Shown: one piece after another, positions 9,117-15,187 of the stretch
Position numbering within the stretch: the stretch's first letter is position 1
Layout of the letters: every line of letters begins with the position of its first letter
NCBI GenBank assembly: GCA_001899065.1
Contig: MKUZ01000019.1
Location: 19,129 to 83,128, forward strand
Origin: Devosia sp. 66-22
Lineage (GTDB): Bacteria; Pseudomonadota; Alphaproteobacteria; Rhizobiales; Devosiaceae
Length of the DNA: 64,000 nt
Direction: 5' to 3'
The notes under the pieces: model-generated
Databases searched by the model: none
Seen by the model: only the letters and a program-made list of their open reading frames with translations
Told to the model about the DNA's origin: nothing
Program-made: the position numbers and the translations under genes

Positions 9117-9162
9117 GGGCGGCGGAGTGGATCAAATCCCCGCCCTGCAGGCAACCCGTTCG

Positions 9163-9591
9163 CTACTGCTGCTGCGCGGCCGCTTCCTGATCGACCAGCC
9201 GATTGTAGCGATCCTGCTGGTCGTCGCTGAAGCCCAGGTCGTCGGCGGTCGCAATCTGCCGGATCTCGATCTGCACGTTGCCGTGTCCATCGCTCCGCGG
9301 CCAGTCCCTGACCATGTCGATGACCTCCTGCAGCGAGCCGGCCTCGATCACCGAAAAGCCGGCGATCAACTCCTTGGCTTCGGCGAACGGACCATCGATG
9401 ACGGCCGGCTGGCCGTTGGTGAAGGACACGCGTGCCCCTTTCGCGCTGGGCAGGAGCCCTGCCCCCGACTTCATTACGCCCCGCTCCACCAGCCTGGCGT
9501 TGTAGGTCGTCATGTCGTCGATGAGCTGGGCACTCGGCATCACGCCGGCCTCGGTTTCGGCGTCGGCCTTGCGGATGACCAGAAACTGCAT
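9163..9591 (-). CDS. YciI-like (DGPF) protein, copy 1
   Basis: This 142-residue YCII-related protein starts MQFLVIRKADA and contains the family signature DGPFAEAKELIAGFSVIEA with the usual DGPF tetrapeptide. The C terminus is extended by a Gln-rich tail (QEAAAQQQ). DGPF proteins are small ferredoxin-like-fold proteins of mostly unknown role that are strongly linked to ECF42 sigma factors. This is the first of three tandem copies and lies 46 bases upstream of the sigma gene. Confidence 0.88.
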   Translation of the reverse strand: MQFLVIRKADAETEAGVMPSAQLIDDMTTYNARLVERGVMKSGAGLLPSAKGARVSFTNGQPAVIDGPFAEAKELIAGFSVIEAGSLQEVIDMVRDWPRSDGHGNVQIEIRQIATADDLGFSDDQQDRYNRLVDQEAAAQQQ

Positions 9592-9600
9592 GCGTTCCTC

Positions 9601-9966
9601 CTAGTAGTTGGCACCGCCAGCGATCTCGCGAATTTCGAGCGTCACATTGGGCATGCCGTTGTCGATGTGCATCTGCAGGAATTCGGCGGCAAGAGCCGTC
9701 GCCGCCTTGAGGTCGGGAGCCTCGAAGACAGCATAGCCGCCCACGACCTCCTTGGCCTCGGCAAACGGGCCGTCGGTCGTTGCGACCTTGCCGCCGTGGC
9801 CTTTGAGCCGCTTGCCCTCGCCGGCCGGCTTCAGGCCACCGGTGGAGACCAGAGCCCCGGACTTGAGGCTCCTCTCCATCCAGGGACCCATCGCGTCCAT
9901 GAGTCCCTGCGACACGTCTTCCGGCTTCAGATCCGCCGGAGGGATGATGGTCATGAAGTAGCGCAT
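9601..9966 (-). CDS. YciI-like (DGPF) protein, copy 2
   Basis: This is the shortest of the three tandem DGPF proteins, at 121 residues. It starts MRYFMTIIPPAD and carries TDGPFAEAKEVVGGYAVFEAPD. It lies nine bases upstream of copy 1 and seven downstream of copy 3, so the three are almost certainly one transcription unit. The sequences differ clearly outside the signature, so this is an old duplication rather than a recent one. No enzymatic activity can be assigned. Confidence 0.88.
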   Translation of the reverse strand: MRYFMTIIPPADLKPEDVSQGLMDAMGPWMERSLKSGALVSTGGLKPAGEGKRLKGHGGKVATTDGPFAEAKEVVGGYAVFEAPDLKAATALAAEFLQMHIDNGMPNVTLEIREIAGGANY

Positions 9967-9973
9967 GGCGGCC

Positions 9974-10399
9974 TCAGTTCGACTTGTTCGAGATCTGTTC
10001 GCGCCAGCCTTCTTCGCGGGCGATGGCTTCGGGCGACATCACATCGTCGAAGTCGGACATTTCGGCGACGCGACGGACTTCGACCGTCTCGCCATCGGTG
10101 AAGCCGGGGATACGCTTGGCCCATTCGACCGCTTCGTCGCGCGACTTGACCTGGATGATCCAGAAGCCGGCCACCAGTTCCTTGGCCTCGGTGAAGGGAC
10201 CGTCCTTGACTTCGAACTTGCCGCCCTTGCGGAAGGTGACGATCGCGCCGTCCTTGGATGCCGTCAGCCCTTCACCGGCGAGCAGGATGCCCGCATCGAC
10301 CAGCGACTGATTGTACTTGCCCATCTCCTCATACGCCTCGGGCGGAAGCTCGACGTTCTCGGTCTGACCGCTGTTCTTGACGATGATCATGAAACGCAT
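9974..10399 (-). CDS. YciI-like (DGPF) protein, copy 3
   Basis: This 141-residue DGPF protein starts MRFMIIVKNSGQTENVELPPE and has KDGPFTEAKELVAGFWIIQVKS. Its C terminus is extended (SDFDDVMSPEAIAREEGWREQI). It is the first gene of the leftward unit that ends with the ECF42 sigma factor and the GNAT protein. Its start faces the ArsR operon across about 175 bases of repeated operator-like sequence, so both directions may be controlled from there. Confidence 0.88.
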   Translation of the reverse strand: MRFMIIVKNSGQTENVELPPEAYEEMGKYNQSLVDAGILLAGEGLTASKDGAIVTFRKGGKFEVKDGPFTEAKELVAGFWIIQVKSRDEAVEWAKRIPGFTDGETVEVRRVAEMSDFDDVMSPEAIAREEGWREQISNKSN

Positions 10400-10503
10400 G
10401 GGTTTTCTCCGTTAACGAGAGCCGGGATCGACCCTCTTCTGATGACACGACGAAGGGGCCAACGCGAGATCGACGCAACGGTTGAAGATTTTTCGATCTC
10501 TAT

Positions 10504-10572
10504 TCAACCAGGCGGTTGACAACTCTTGGTAGCCGGCATATTCAACCATTCAGTTGATAACCTGATGGTTGA
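10504..10572. promoter_or_regulatory. Repeated TCAACC/GGTTGA inverted repeats (probable ArsR operators)
   Basis: Two 16-bp inverted repeats are seen: TCAACC-AGGC-GGTTGA at 10504-10519, which is perfect, and TCAACC-ATTC-AGTTGA at 10542-10557, with one mismatch. A further half site TGGTTGA lies at 10566-10572. The longer pair TCAACCAT (10542-10549) / ATGGTTGA (10565-10572) also forms an inverted repeat. The block ends three bases before the arsR start codon and lies in a divergent promoter region. It is therefore the likely site of ArsR self-repression and may also affect the DGPF unit. Confidence 0.7.
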
Positions 10573-10575
10573 GCA

Positions 10576-10923
10576 ATGCAGACCGACAAACTCAGCGTCA
10601 CGCTCTCGGCCCTCGCCGATCCCACCCGCCGAGGCATCCTGGCCCGGCTGGCGACAGGGGAGGCGACGGTCAAGGAACTGGCCGAGCCCTACGACATGAG
10701 CCTCGCGGCCGTTTCTAAGCACCTCAAGGTGCTCGAAGGCGCGGGACTGATCTCGCGCGGCAAGGATGCGCAATACCGCCCGTGCAAGCTTGAAGCGGGG
10801 CCGCTGCGGGATGTGGATGGCTGGCTCGAGAGCTACCGCCGCTTCTGGGAAGAGAGCCTGGACCAGTTGGAGGTCTACCTCGCCGAACTCCAGAAGGGAG
10901 ACCCCGATGGCACGCCCAATTGA
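10576..10923 (+). CDS. ArsR family transcriptional regulator
   Basis: This 115-residue winged-helix repressor has ALADPTRRGILARLATGEATVKELAEPYDMSLAAVSKHLKVLEGAGLISR, the standard ArsR DNA-binding core. No metal-binding ELCVCDL-type cysteine motif is present, so this is the non-metal subgroup that usually controls SRPBCC (AHSA1) genes, as found here downstream. The C-terminal helix (YRRFWEESLDQLEVYLAELQ, about residues 87-106) is probably for dimerisation. It is repeated almost exactly near the N terminus of the next reading frame. The stop overlaps the next ATG (10907) by 17 bases. Confidence 0.92.
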   Translation: MQTDKLSVTLSALADPTRRGILARLATGEATVKELAEPYDMSLAAVSKHLKVLEGAGLISRGKDAQYRPCKLEAGPLRDVDGWLESYRRFWEESLDQLEVYLAELQKGDPDGTPN

Positions 10924-11566
10924 GGGTGCCGGCAACGTCATTCCGTTTCGGCGCAAGTCAGCGCCGAAGCCCGACTGGATCGCGGCCTATGTCCGCTTCT
11001 GGACCGAGAGCCTCGATCAGCTCACCGCCTATCTCGACAAACTGCAGACAGAGGAGAAACCACAAATGTCCGACATCAAGTTCGACTACCCCAAGGACGA
11101 GCCGTCGATGATCTGCACCCGCAGCTTCGACGCCCCCGTATCGCTGGTGTGGAAGGTGTTCACCACCCCCGAACACGTCGCCCGCTGGTGGGGCCCGCAG
11201 TCCTTCGCGCCGGTGCGCAAGGTCGACAAGCTCGAGCTCAGGACCGGCGGCAAGTGGCGTTACGTCTGCGAGCACCTGTCGACCAAGGGCGAGATCGTCT
11301 TCTACGGCACCTATGTCGACGTGGTCCCGGAAAAGAAGCTCGCCAACAGCTTCGGGGTCGAAGGCCAGTTCCCGGCGGACGAAGCGTTCCCCGAGGTCCA
11401 CACCTTCGAGGAGCGCGACGGCCGGACCTACTACAAATCGTACTCGCTGCTGCCGAACTTCGAGGCCCGCGACGCGGTCATCGCGACGGGCATGGAGAAG
11501 GGCGGCCGTGAATCGATGGAGCAACTCGGCCAGCTCGTCGATGAACTCGCCAGGGAACTGGCCTAG
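10907..11566 (+). CDS. SRPBCC (AHSA1-type) protein with ArsR-tail-like N-terminal extension
   Basis: From about residue 55 this is an AHSA1/START-like SRPBCC domain (SMICTRSFDAPVSLVWKVFTT, HVARWWGPQSF, DELARELA at the end). Such proteins bind hydrophobic ligands. The first 53 residues hold IPFRRKSAPKPDW and YVRFWTESLDQLTAYLDKLQ, which matches the tail of the preceding ArsR protein at 14 of 20 positions. A second possible start is the ATG at 11066 (MSDIKF), preceded by a strong GAGGAG. The extension may thus be a separate short product, a fused dimerisation helix, or both. The frame has no stop between the two starts. Confidence 0.82.
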   Translation: MARPIEGAGNVIPFRRKSAPKPDWIAAYVRFWTESLDQLTAYLDKLQTEEKPQMSDIKFDYPKDEPSMICTRSFDAPVSLVWKVFTTPEHVARWWGPQSFAPVRKVDKLELRTGGKWRYVCEHLSTKGEIVFYGTYVDVVPEKKLANSFGVEGQFPADEAFPEVHTFEERDGRTYYKSYSLLPNFEARDAVIATGMEKGGRESMEQLGQLVDELARELA

Positions 11567-12052
11567 ATGCTCACCGCAGCCACGCCCGCAGAGGACGGCA
11601 GGACCCTCATCGTCACCCGGACGCTGAAGGCGCCGCGTGAGCTGGTGTGGAAGATGTTCTCTGACCCCTACCACCTGGCGCAATGGTGGGGGCCCAAGGG
11701 GTTCACCAACCGGGTCGAGACGTTCGCCTTCCGCACGGGAGGAAAGTGGCTGCATGTCATGATCGGACAGGATGGCAGGGAGCTGCCCACCGACAACGAC
11801 ATCGTCGAGGTGACGCCACCCCGGCGCATCGTGTTCCGCAACGCCCCGACGGACCCCAGGATCTTCGGCGACAACCCGCCGCCGGGATTCACCAAGACCC
11901 TGACGTTCGACGCGGTCGAGGGCGGCACGCTGCTCAAGCTGGTCTGCGTCTTCGACACGCCCGAGCACAAGGACGCGGTCGTTCGCCGCGGCTTCCGCGA
12001 CGGGACAAATGAGAGCTTCGACAAGCTCGAGGCACAGCTGGCGACGCTCTAG
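11567..12052 (+). CDS. SRPBCC (AHSA1-type) protein
   Basis: This 161-residue SRPBCC protein starts immediately after the stop of the previous gene. It shows the family features TRTLKAPRELVWKMFSDPYHLAQWWGPKGF at the N-terminal strand and helix, TGGKWLHVMIG in the sheet and a C-terminal helix RGFRDGTNESFDKLEAQL that closes the hydrophobic pocket. The ligand is unknown. It is the second of three such proteins in the ArsR operon, which suggests a shared role in binding or altering a hydrophobic stress compound. Confidence 0.9.
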   Translation: MLTAATPAEDGRTLIVTRTLKAPRELVWKMFSDPYHLAQWWGPKGFTNRVETFAFRTGGKWLHVMIGQDGRELPTDNDIVEVTPPRRIVFRNAPTDPRIFGDNPPPGFTKTLTFDAVEGGTLLKLVCVFDTPEHKDAVVRRGFRDGTNESFDKLEAQLATL

Positions 12053-12127
12053 CCGCCATTCATTTCAACCGGCCTGCCAACCGTGCCCTTGCGCCCGAAC
12101 GGCGGAGCCATGACCGGGGAGGCACAC

Positions 12128-13036
12128 ATGAAACGCCGCGACTTCATAACGACCACCCTCGCCACCGCCGCGATTGCGGCATTGCCCAAAGCCGCCAATG
12201 CGGCGAATACTCAGGAAGGAACTACCGCCATGACCACTCCCGCCAACCGCCCTGCCTCCGGCTATGCGCCCGTCAACGGCGTCGAGGTCTACTACCAGAT
12301 CCACGGCACGGGTAAGCCGCTGGTGCTGCTGCATGGCGGCTTGGGCGCCTATGAGATGTTCGGTCCGATCCTGCCGATGCTGACCGAAAAGCACCAGGTG
12401 ATCGGCGTTGACCTCCAGGCACACGGCCGCACCCGGCCCTTCGACCGGCCGATGACGCATGCGAACATGGCGACCGACGTCGCCGAGCTGATCAAGTGGC
12501 TCGGCTACGACAAGATCGACGTGGTGGGCTATTCGATGGGCGCCGAGGTGCTGATGCGCGTCGCCATCGACCACCCCGAGGTCGTCGACCGGCTGGTGCT
12601 GATCTCGGCCGCCGCGTCCTTCGCGGGCTGGAACGAGTACAACCAGCAGGGCATGAAATCGATGAGCGGGGCGCTCGCCGAGATGATGAAGCATACGCCG
12701 ATGTACGAGCTCTATGCGCAGATCGCTCCCGATCCGTCGCTGTGGGCCAGGAGCCTCGACCAGATGGGCGAGCTGTCGCAGCACGACTACGACTGGCTGC
12801 CCGAGCTCGGCTCGATCAAGGCGCCCACGATAATCATCGCCGGCGACTGGGACGCGGTGAAGATGCAGCACCTCTCCGACATGTACGCGCAGTTCGGCGG
12901 CGGCATCACTGACGCCGGCTGGGACGGCTCGAACATGAACGCCAACCGCATGGCGATCATCCCCGGCGTGACGCACTACTCCGCGTTCATGGAGCCGCGG
13001 GTGTTCGAGGCGGCGCTCGGGTTCCTGGACAAGTAA
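12128..13036 (+). CDS. Alpha/beta hydrolase with possible Tat signal and alternative internal start
   Basis: This alpha/beta hydrolase has the nucleophile elbow GYSMGAE, an oxyanion-type HGGLGAYEMF, a downstream Asp in IIIAGDWDAV and a late His in PGVTHYSAF. From the ATG at 12128 it begins MKRRDFITTTLATAAIAALP and then AANA, which looks like a twin-arginine-type export signal (RRDF). A second in-frame ATG at 12230 (MTTPANRPASG), preceded by CAGGAAGGAACTACC, would give a cytoplasmic form of 268 residues. Homologous enzymes often begin at that second point. The substrate is unknown. It lies in the ArsR operon. Confidence 0.85.
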   Translation: MKRRDFITTTLATAAIAALPKAANAANTQEGTTAMTTPANRPASGYAPVNGVEVYYQIHGTGKPLVLLHGGLGAYEMFGPILPMLTEKHQVIGVDLQAHGRTRPFDRPMTHANMATDVAELIKWLGYDKIDVVGYSMGAEVLMRVAIDHPEVVDRLVLISAAASFAGWNEYNQQGMKSMSGALAEMMKHTPMYELYAQIAPDPSLWARSLDQMGELSQHDYDWLPELGSIKAPTIIIAGDWDAVKMQHLSDMYAQFGGGITDAGWDGSNMNANRMAIIPGVTHYSAFMEPRVFEAALGFLDK

Positions 13037-13037
13037 G

Positions 13038-13544
13038 ATGAGCCAGAACGTCGTCACAGTCCCGCCGGGCGCCGACTACTTCACCATCGAGCGATCGTTC
13101 GCGGCGCCCAGGACGCTGGCGTGGAAGTGCTACACCCAGCCACAGCATCTCGCGCGGTTCTGGGGACCACGCGACGCCCGAACCAGCGCAACCGTCGACC
13201 TCCGGGTCGGCGGCCTCTGGCGGACGGTCTGGACGTATGACAGCGGCCAGACCTACGGCTACAGCAGCGTGTATCTCGAGCTGATCGAGCCCGAGCGCAT
13301 CCACTACCGCGATGCACCGGGCGACTGGACCGGTGGGCTCGACGGCCTGCCACCGGCGGAACTGGTCTCGACTATCACGCTCACGGAACACGATGCCCGC
13401 ACGACCGTTCATGCGCACATCAAGGCAGCGTCGATCATGCTGCGCGACGAGACGGTGGCGCGCGGCTTCGCCGGCATGGTCAGCCTGGGCAATGATCGCC
13501 TGACCGAGTACCTCGCAACCCTCATGCAGGAAGGAGCCGCGTGA
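13038..13544 (+). CDS. SRPBCC domain protein
   Basis: This 168-residue third SRPBCC protein of the operon has IERSFAAPRTLAWKCYTQPQHLARFWGP and a C-terminal helix DETVARGFAGMVSLGNDRLTEYL. It starts one base after the stop of the hydrolase gene, and its own stop overlaps the start region of the next hydrolase. It differs enough from the two earlier copies to be an old paralogue. The ligand is unknown. Confidence 0.88.
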   Translation: MSQNVVTVPPGADYFTIERSFAAPRTLAWKCYTQPQHLARFWGPRDARTSATVDLRVGGLWRTVWTYDSGQTYGYSSVYLELIEPERIHYRDAPGDWTGGLDGLPPAELVSTITLTEHDARTTVHAHIKAASIMLRDETVARGFAGMVSLGNDRLTEYLATLMQEGAA

Positions 13545-14338
13545 TGCCCTTCGTGACTTCAAAGGACGGAACGCAGATCGGCTACAGCGTGGCCGGATCG
13601 GGTCCGGCCATCATCCTCGTGGATGGCGCCATGTGCTGGCGCGAGATGGGACCGGCAACGCCGCTCGCCGCAGAGCTCAAGGACCGGTTCACAGTCTATA
13701 CCTATGACCGCCGCGGCCGGGGTGAGAGCGGCAACACCAAGCCCTATGCGACGGCAAGGGAGGTCGAGGACCTCGTGGCGCTGGTCGGCGTCGCAGGCGG
13801 ATCGGTCGCGCTCTACGCGATCTCGTCCGGCGTGATCCTTGCCCTCGAAGCAGCGAATGCCGTCCCTGGCATTACGGGAATGGTGCTCTACGAGGCGCCG
13901 ATCTTCACCGACGGCACACGCAGGCCGGTGCCCTCGGATTACGTCCAGCACATGGACCAGCTCGTGGCGACGGGCGACAATGCCGGAGCCGTGAAGTACT
14001 TCATGGACAAAGGCATCGGCGTGCCCTGGTACGTGCTGCTGATGATGCAGGTATTCGGCATGTTCCGGAAGATGGCGCCGGTTGGCCCTACCCTCCCCTA
14101 CGACACGGCATTCGTCGCGCCGTTGTGGACCTACAAGCCGATCCCCGCCAATCGTTGGCCGAACGTCACGATGCCAGTGCTCACCATGGGCGGCAGCAAG
14201 TCGGACACCTGGATGCAGAATGCACAGAAGGCCATCGCGGCCAATCTGCCCAACGCGCAGCACAAGACCCTTGCCGGCCAGAACCACATGGTCGCGGCGA
14301 CAGCAATTGCACCGGCGATCAAGGAGTTCCTGACGTGA
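13544..14338 (+). CDS. Alpha/beta hydrolase (AISSG nucleophile elbow)
   Basis: This 264-residue alpha/beta hydrolase contains VYTYDRRGRGESG and an unusual nucleophile elbow LYAISSGVIL, where the common first glycine of GxSxG is Ala. A late His is in LAGQNHMV. There is no export signal. I use the ATG at 13544 (preceded by GGAAGGAGCCGC); a GTG one codon earlier overlaps the previous stop. Its last bases overlap the GTG start of the next gene. It is clearly different from the hydrolase at 12128 in the same operon. Confidence 0.87.
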   Translation: MPFVTSKDGTQIGYSVAGSGPAIILVDGAMCWREMGPATPLAAELKDRFTVYTYDRRGRGESGNTKPYATAREVEDLVALVGVAGGSVALYAISSGVILALEAANAVPGITGMVLYEAPIFTDGTRRPVPSDYVQHMDQLVATGDNAGAVKYFMDKGIGVPWYVLLMMQVFGMFRKMAPVGPTLPYDTAFVAPLWTYKPIPANRWPNVTMPVLTMGGSKSDTWMQNAQKAIAANLPNAQHKTLAGQNHMVAATAIAPAIKEFLT

Positions 14339-14799
14339 GCGCGATCAAGCAGACGTTCAAGGCGGAACTGTTCAAGGGCGATGGCGACACTGCCGGGTTC
14401 GTGATCCCGGACACGGTGGTCGAGGCCTTCGGTCAGGGCAAGAAGCCCAAGGTGACGGTCACGCTCAACAGCACCTTCAGCTACCCCAACACCGTCGCCG
14501 TGATGGGCGGCAGGTACATGATCGGCGTCAGCAAGGAGCGGCGCAAGCTCGCCGGCGTCACGCCCGGCGAGACGATCGAGGTGACGCTTGAGCTCGACAC
14601 CGCGCCACGGGTGATGGAGGTGCCGCCAGACCTGCAGACGGCGCTCGCCAAGGACAAAGCGGCCAAGGCGTACTTTGCGTCGCTCAGCTACTCCAACCAG
14701 CGGCGGCACATCGACAACATCAACGGCGCCAAGACGGACGAGACGCGGGCGCGACGGATCGAGAAATCCGTCGCACTGTTCCATGAGGGCAAGAACTAG
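14335..14799 (+). CDS. YdeI/DUF1905-type protein
   Basis: This 154-residue protein has a DUF1905 small beta-barrel (FKAELFKGDGDTAGFVIPDTVVEAFG...PKVTVTLNSTFSYPNTVAVMGGRYMIGVSKE) followed by a YdeI/OmpD-associated C-terminal helical part (YFASLSYSNQRRHIDNINGAKTDETRARRIEKSVALFHEG). YdeI relatives are linked to peptide-antibiotic resistance in enterobacteria, but the mechanism is unknown. It starts with a GTG overlapping the stop of the hydrolase (GTGA) and is the last gene of the ArsR operon. It converges on the chemoreceptor fragment. Confidence 0.88.
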   Translation: MSAIKQTFKAELFKGDGDTAGFVIPDTVVEAFGQGKKPKVTVTLNSTFSYPNTVAVMGGRYMIGVSKERRKLAGVTPGETIEVTLELDTAPRVMEVPPDLQTALAKDKAAKAYFASLSYSNQRRHIDNINGAKTDETRARRIEKSVALFHEGKN

Positions 14800-15160
14800 A
14801 ACTCGGCCCAGTCGTCGGTCTTGATCGCGGCATTGCCCTGCGTGAGGTAGGTTCGCGCGGCGCTGGCGACCTTTCGCTGTGGCGCGGGCGTGGCGGGCCG
14901 CACCTGACGCCGCACGGGTTCTTCATCGACTACGAAGGTTTCGACGATCCGGTCGAGCTCGACCGCTTGGTTCTCGGTCTGCTCGATGGCCGCGTTGGTT
15001 TCCTCGACGAGCGCGGCATTGTGCTGGGTCATCTCGTCGACCTGCTTGACCGCGGTCGTGACCTCGATGATGGCGCCGGACTGCTCGTTGGTCGCCCGCG
15101 TAATCTCCTCGATGAGAATGCCATTCTCGCGGATGCCGTTGATGCCACGGAGACCGTGGC
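14796..15160 (-). pseudogene. Methyl-accepting chemotaxis protein, C-terminal remnant
   Basis: Read leftward, about 120 codons match the end of a chemoreceptor signalling domain: GILIEEITRATNEQSGAII, then TAVKQVDEMTQHNAALVEET, then a tail ending DDWAEF. The last five residues fit the xWxxF pattern that docks CheR/CheB in other receptors. The sensor, membrane, HAMP and most of the signalling hairpin are absent. Upstream the frame runs into the end of the GH31 gene at 15188 without receptor-like sequence. The upstream edge is approximate. This is a decayed or deleted receptor gene rather than a working one. Confidence 0.75.
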
Positions 15161-15187
15161 GACACTTCGGGAAGTACCTAGGTGCCT

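Noticed and set aside
10576..14799. Arsenic-resistance operon, because of the ArsR name.
   Set aside because: The regulator lacks metal-binding cysteines and no arsenite pump or reductase gene is present.
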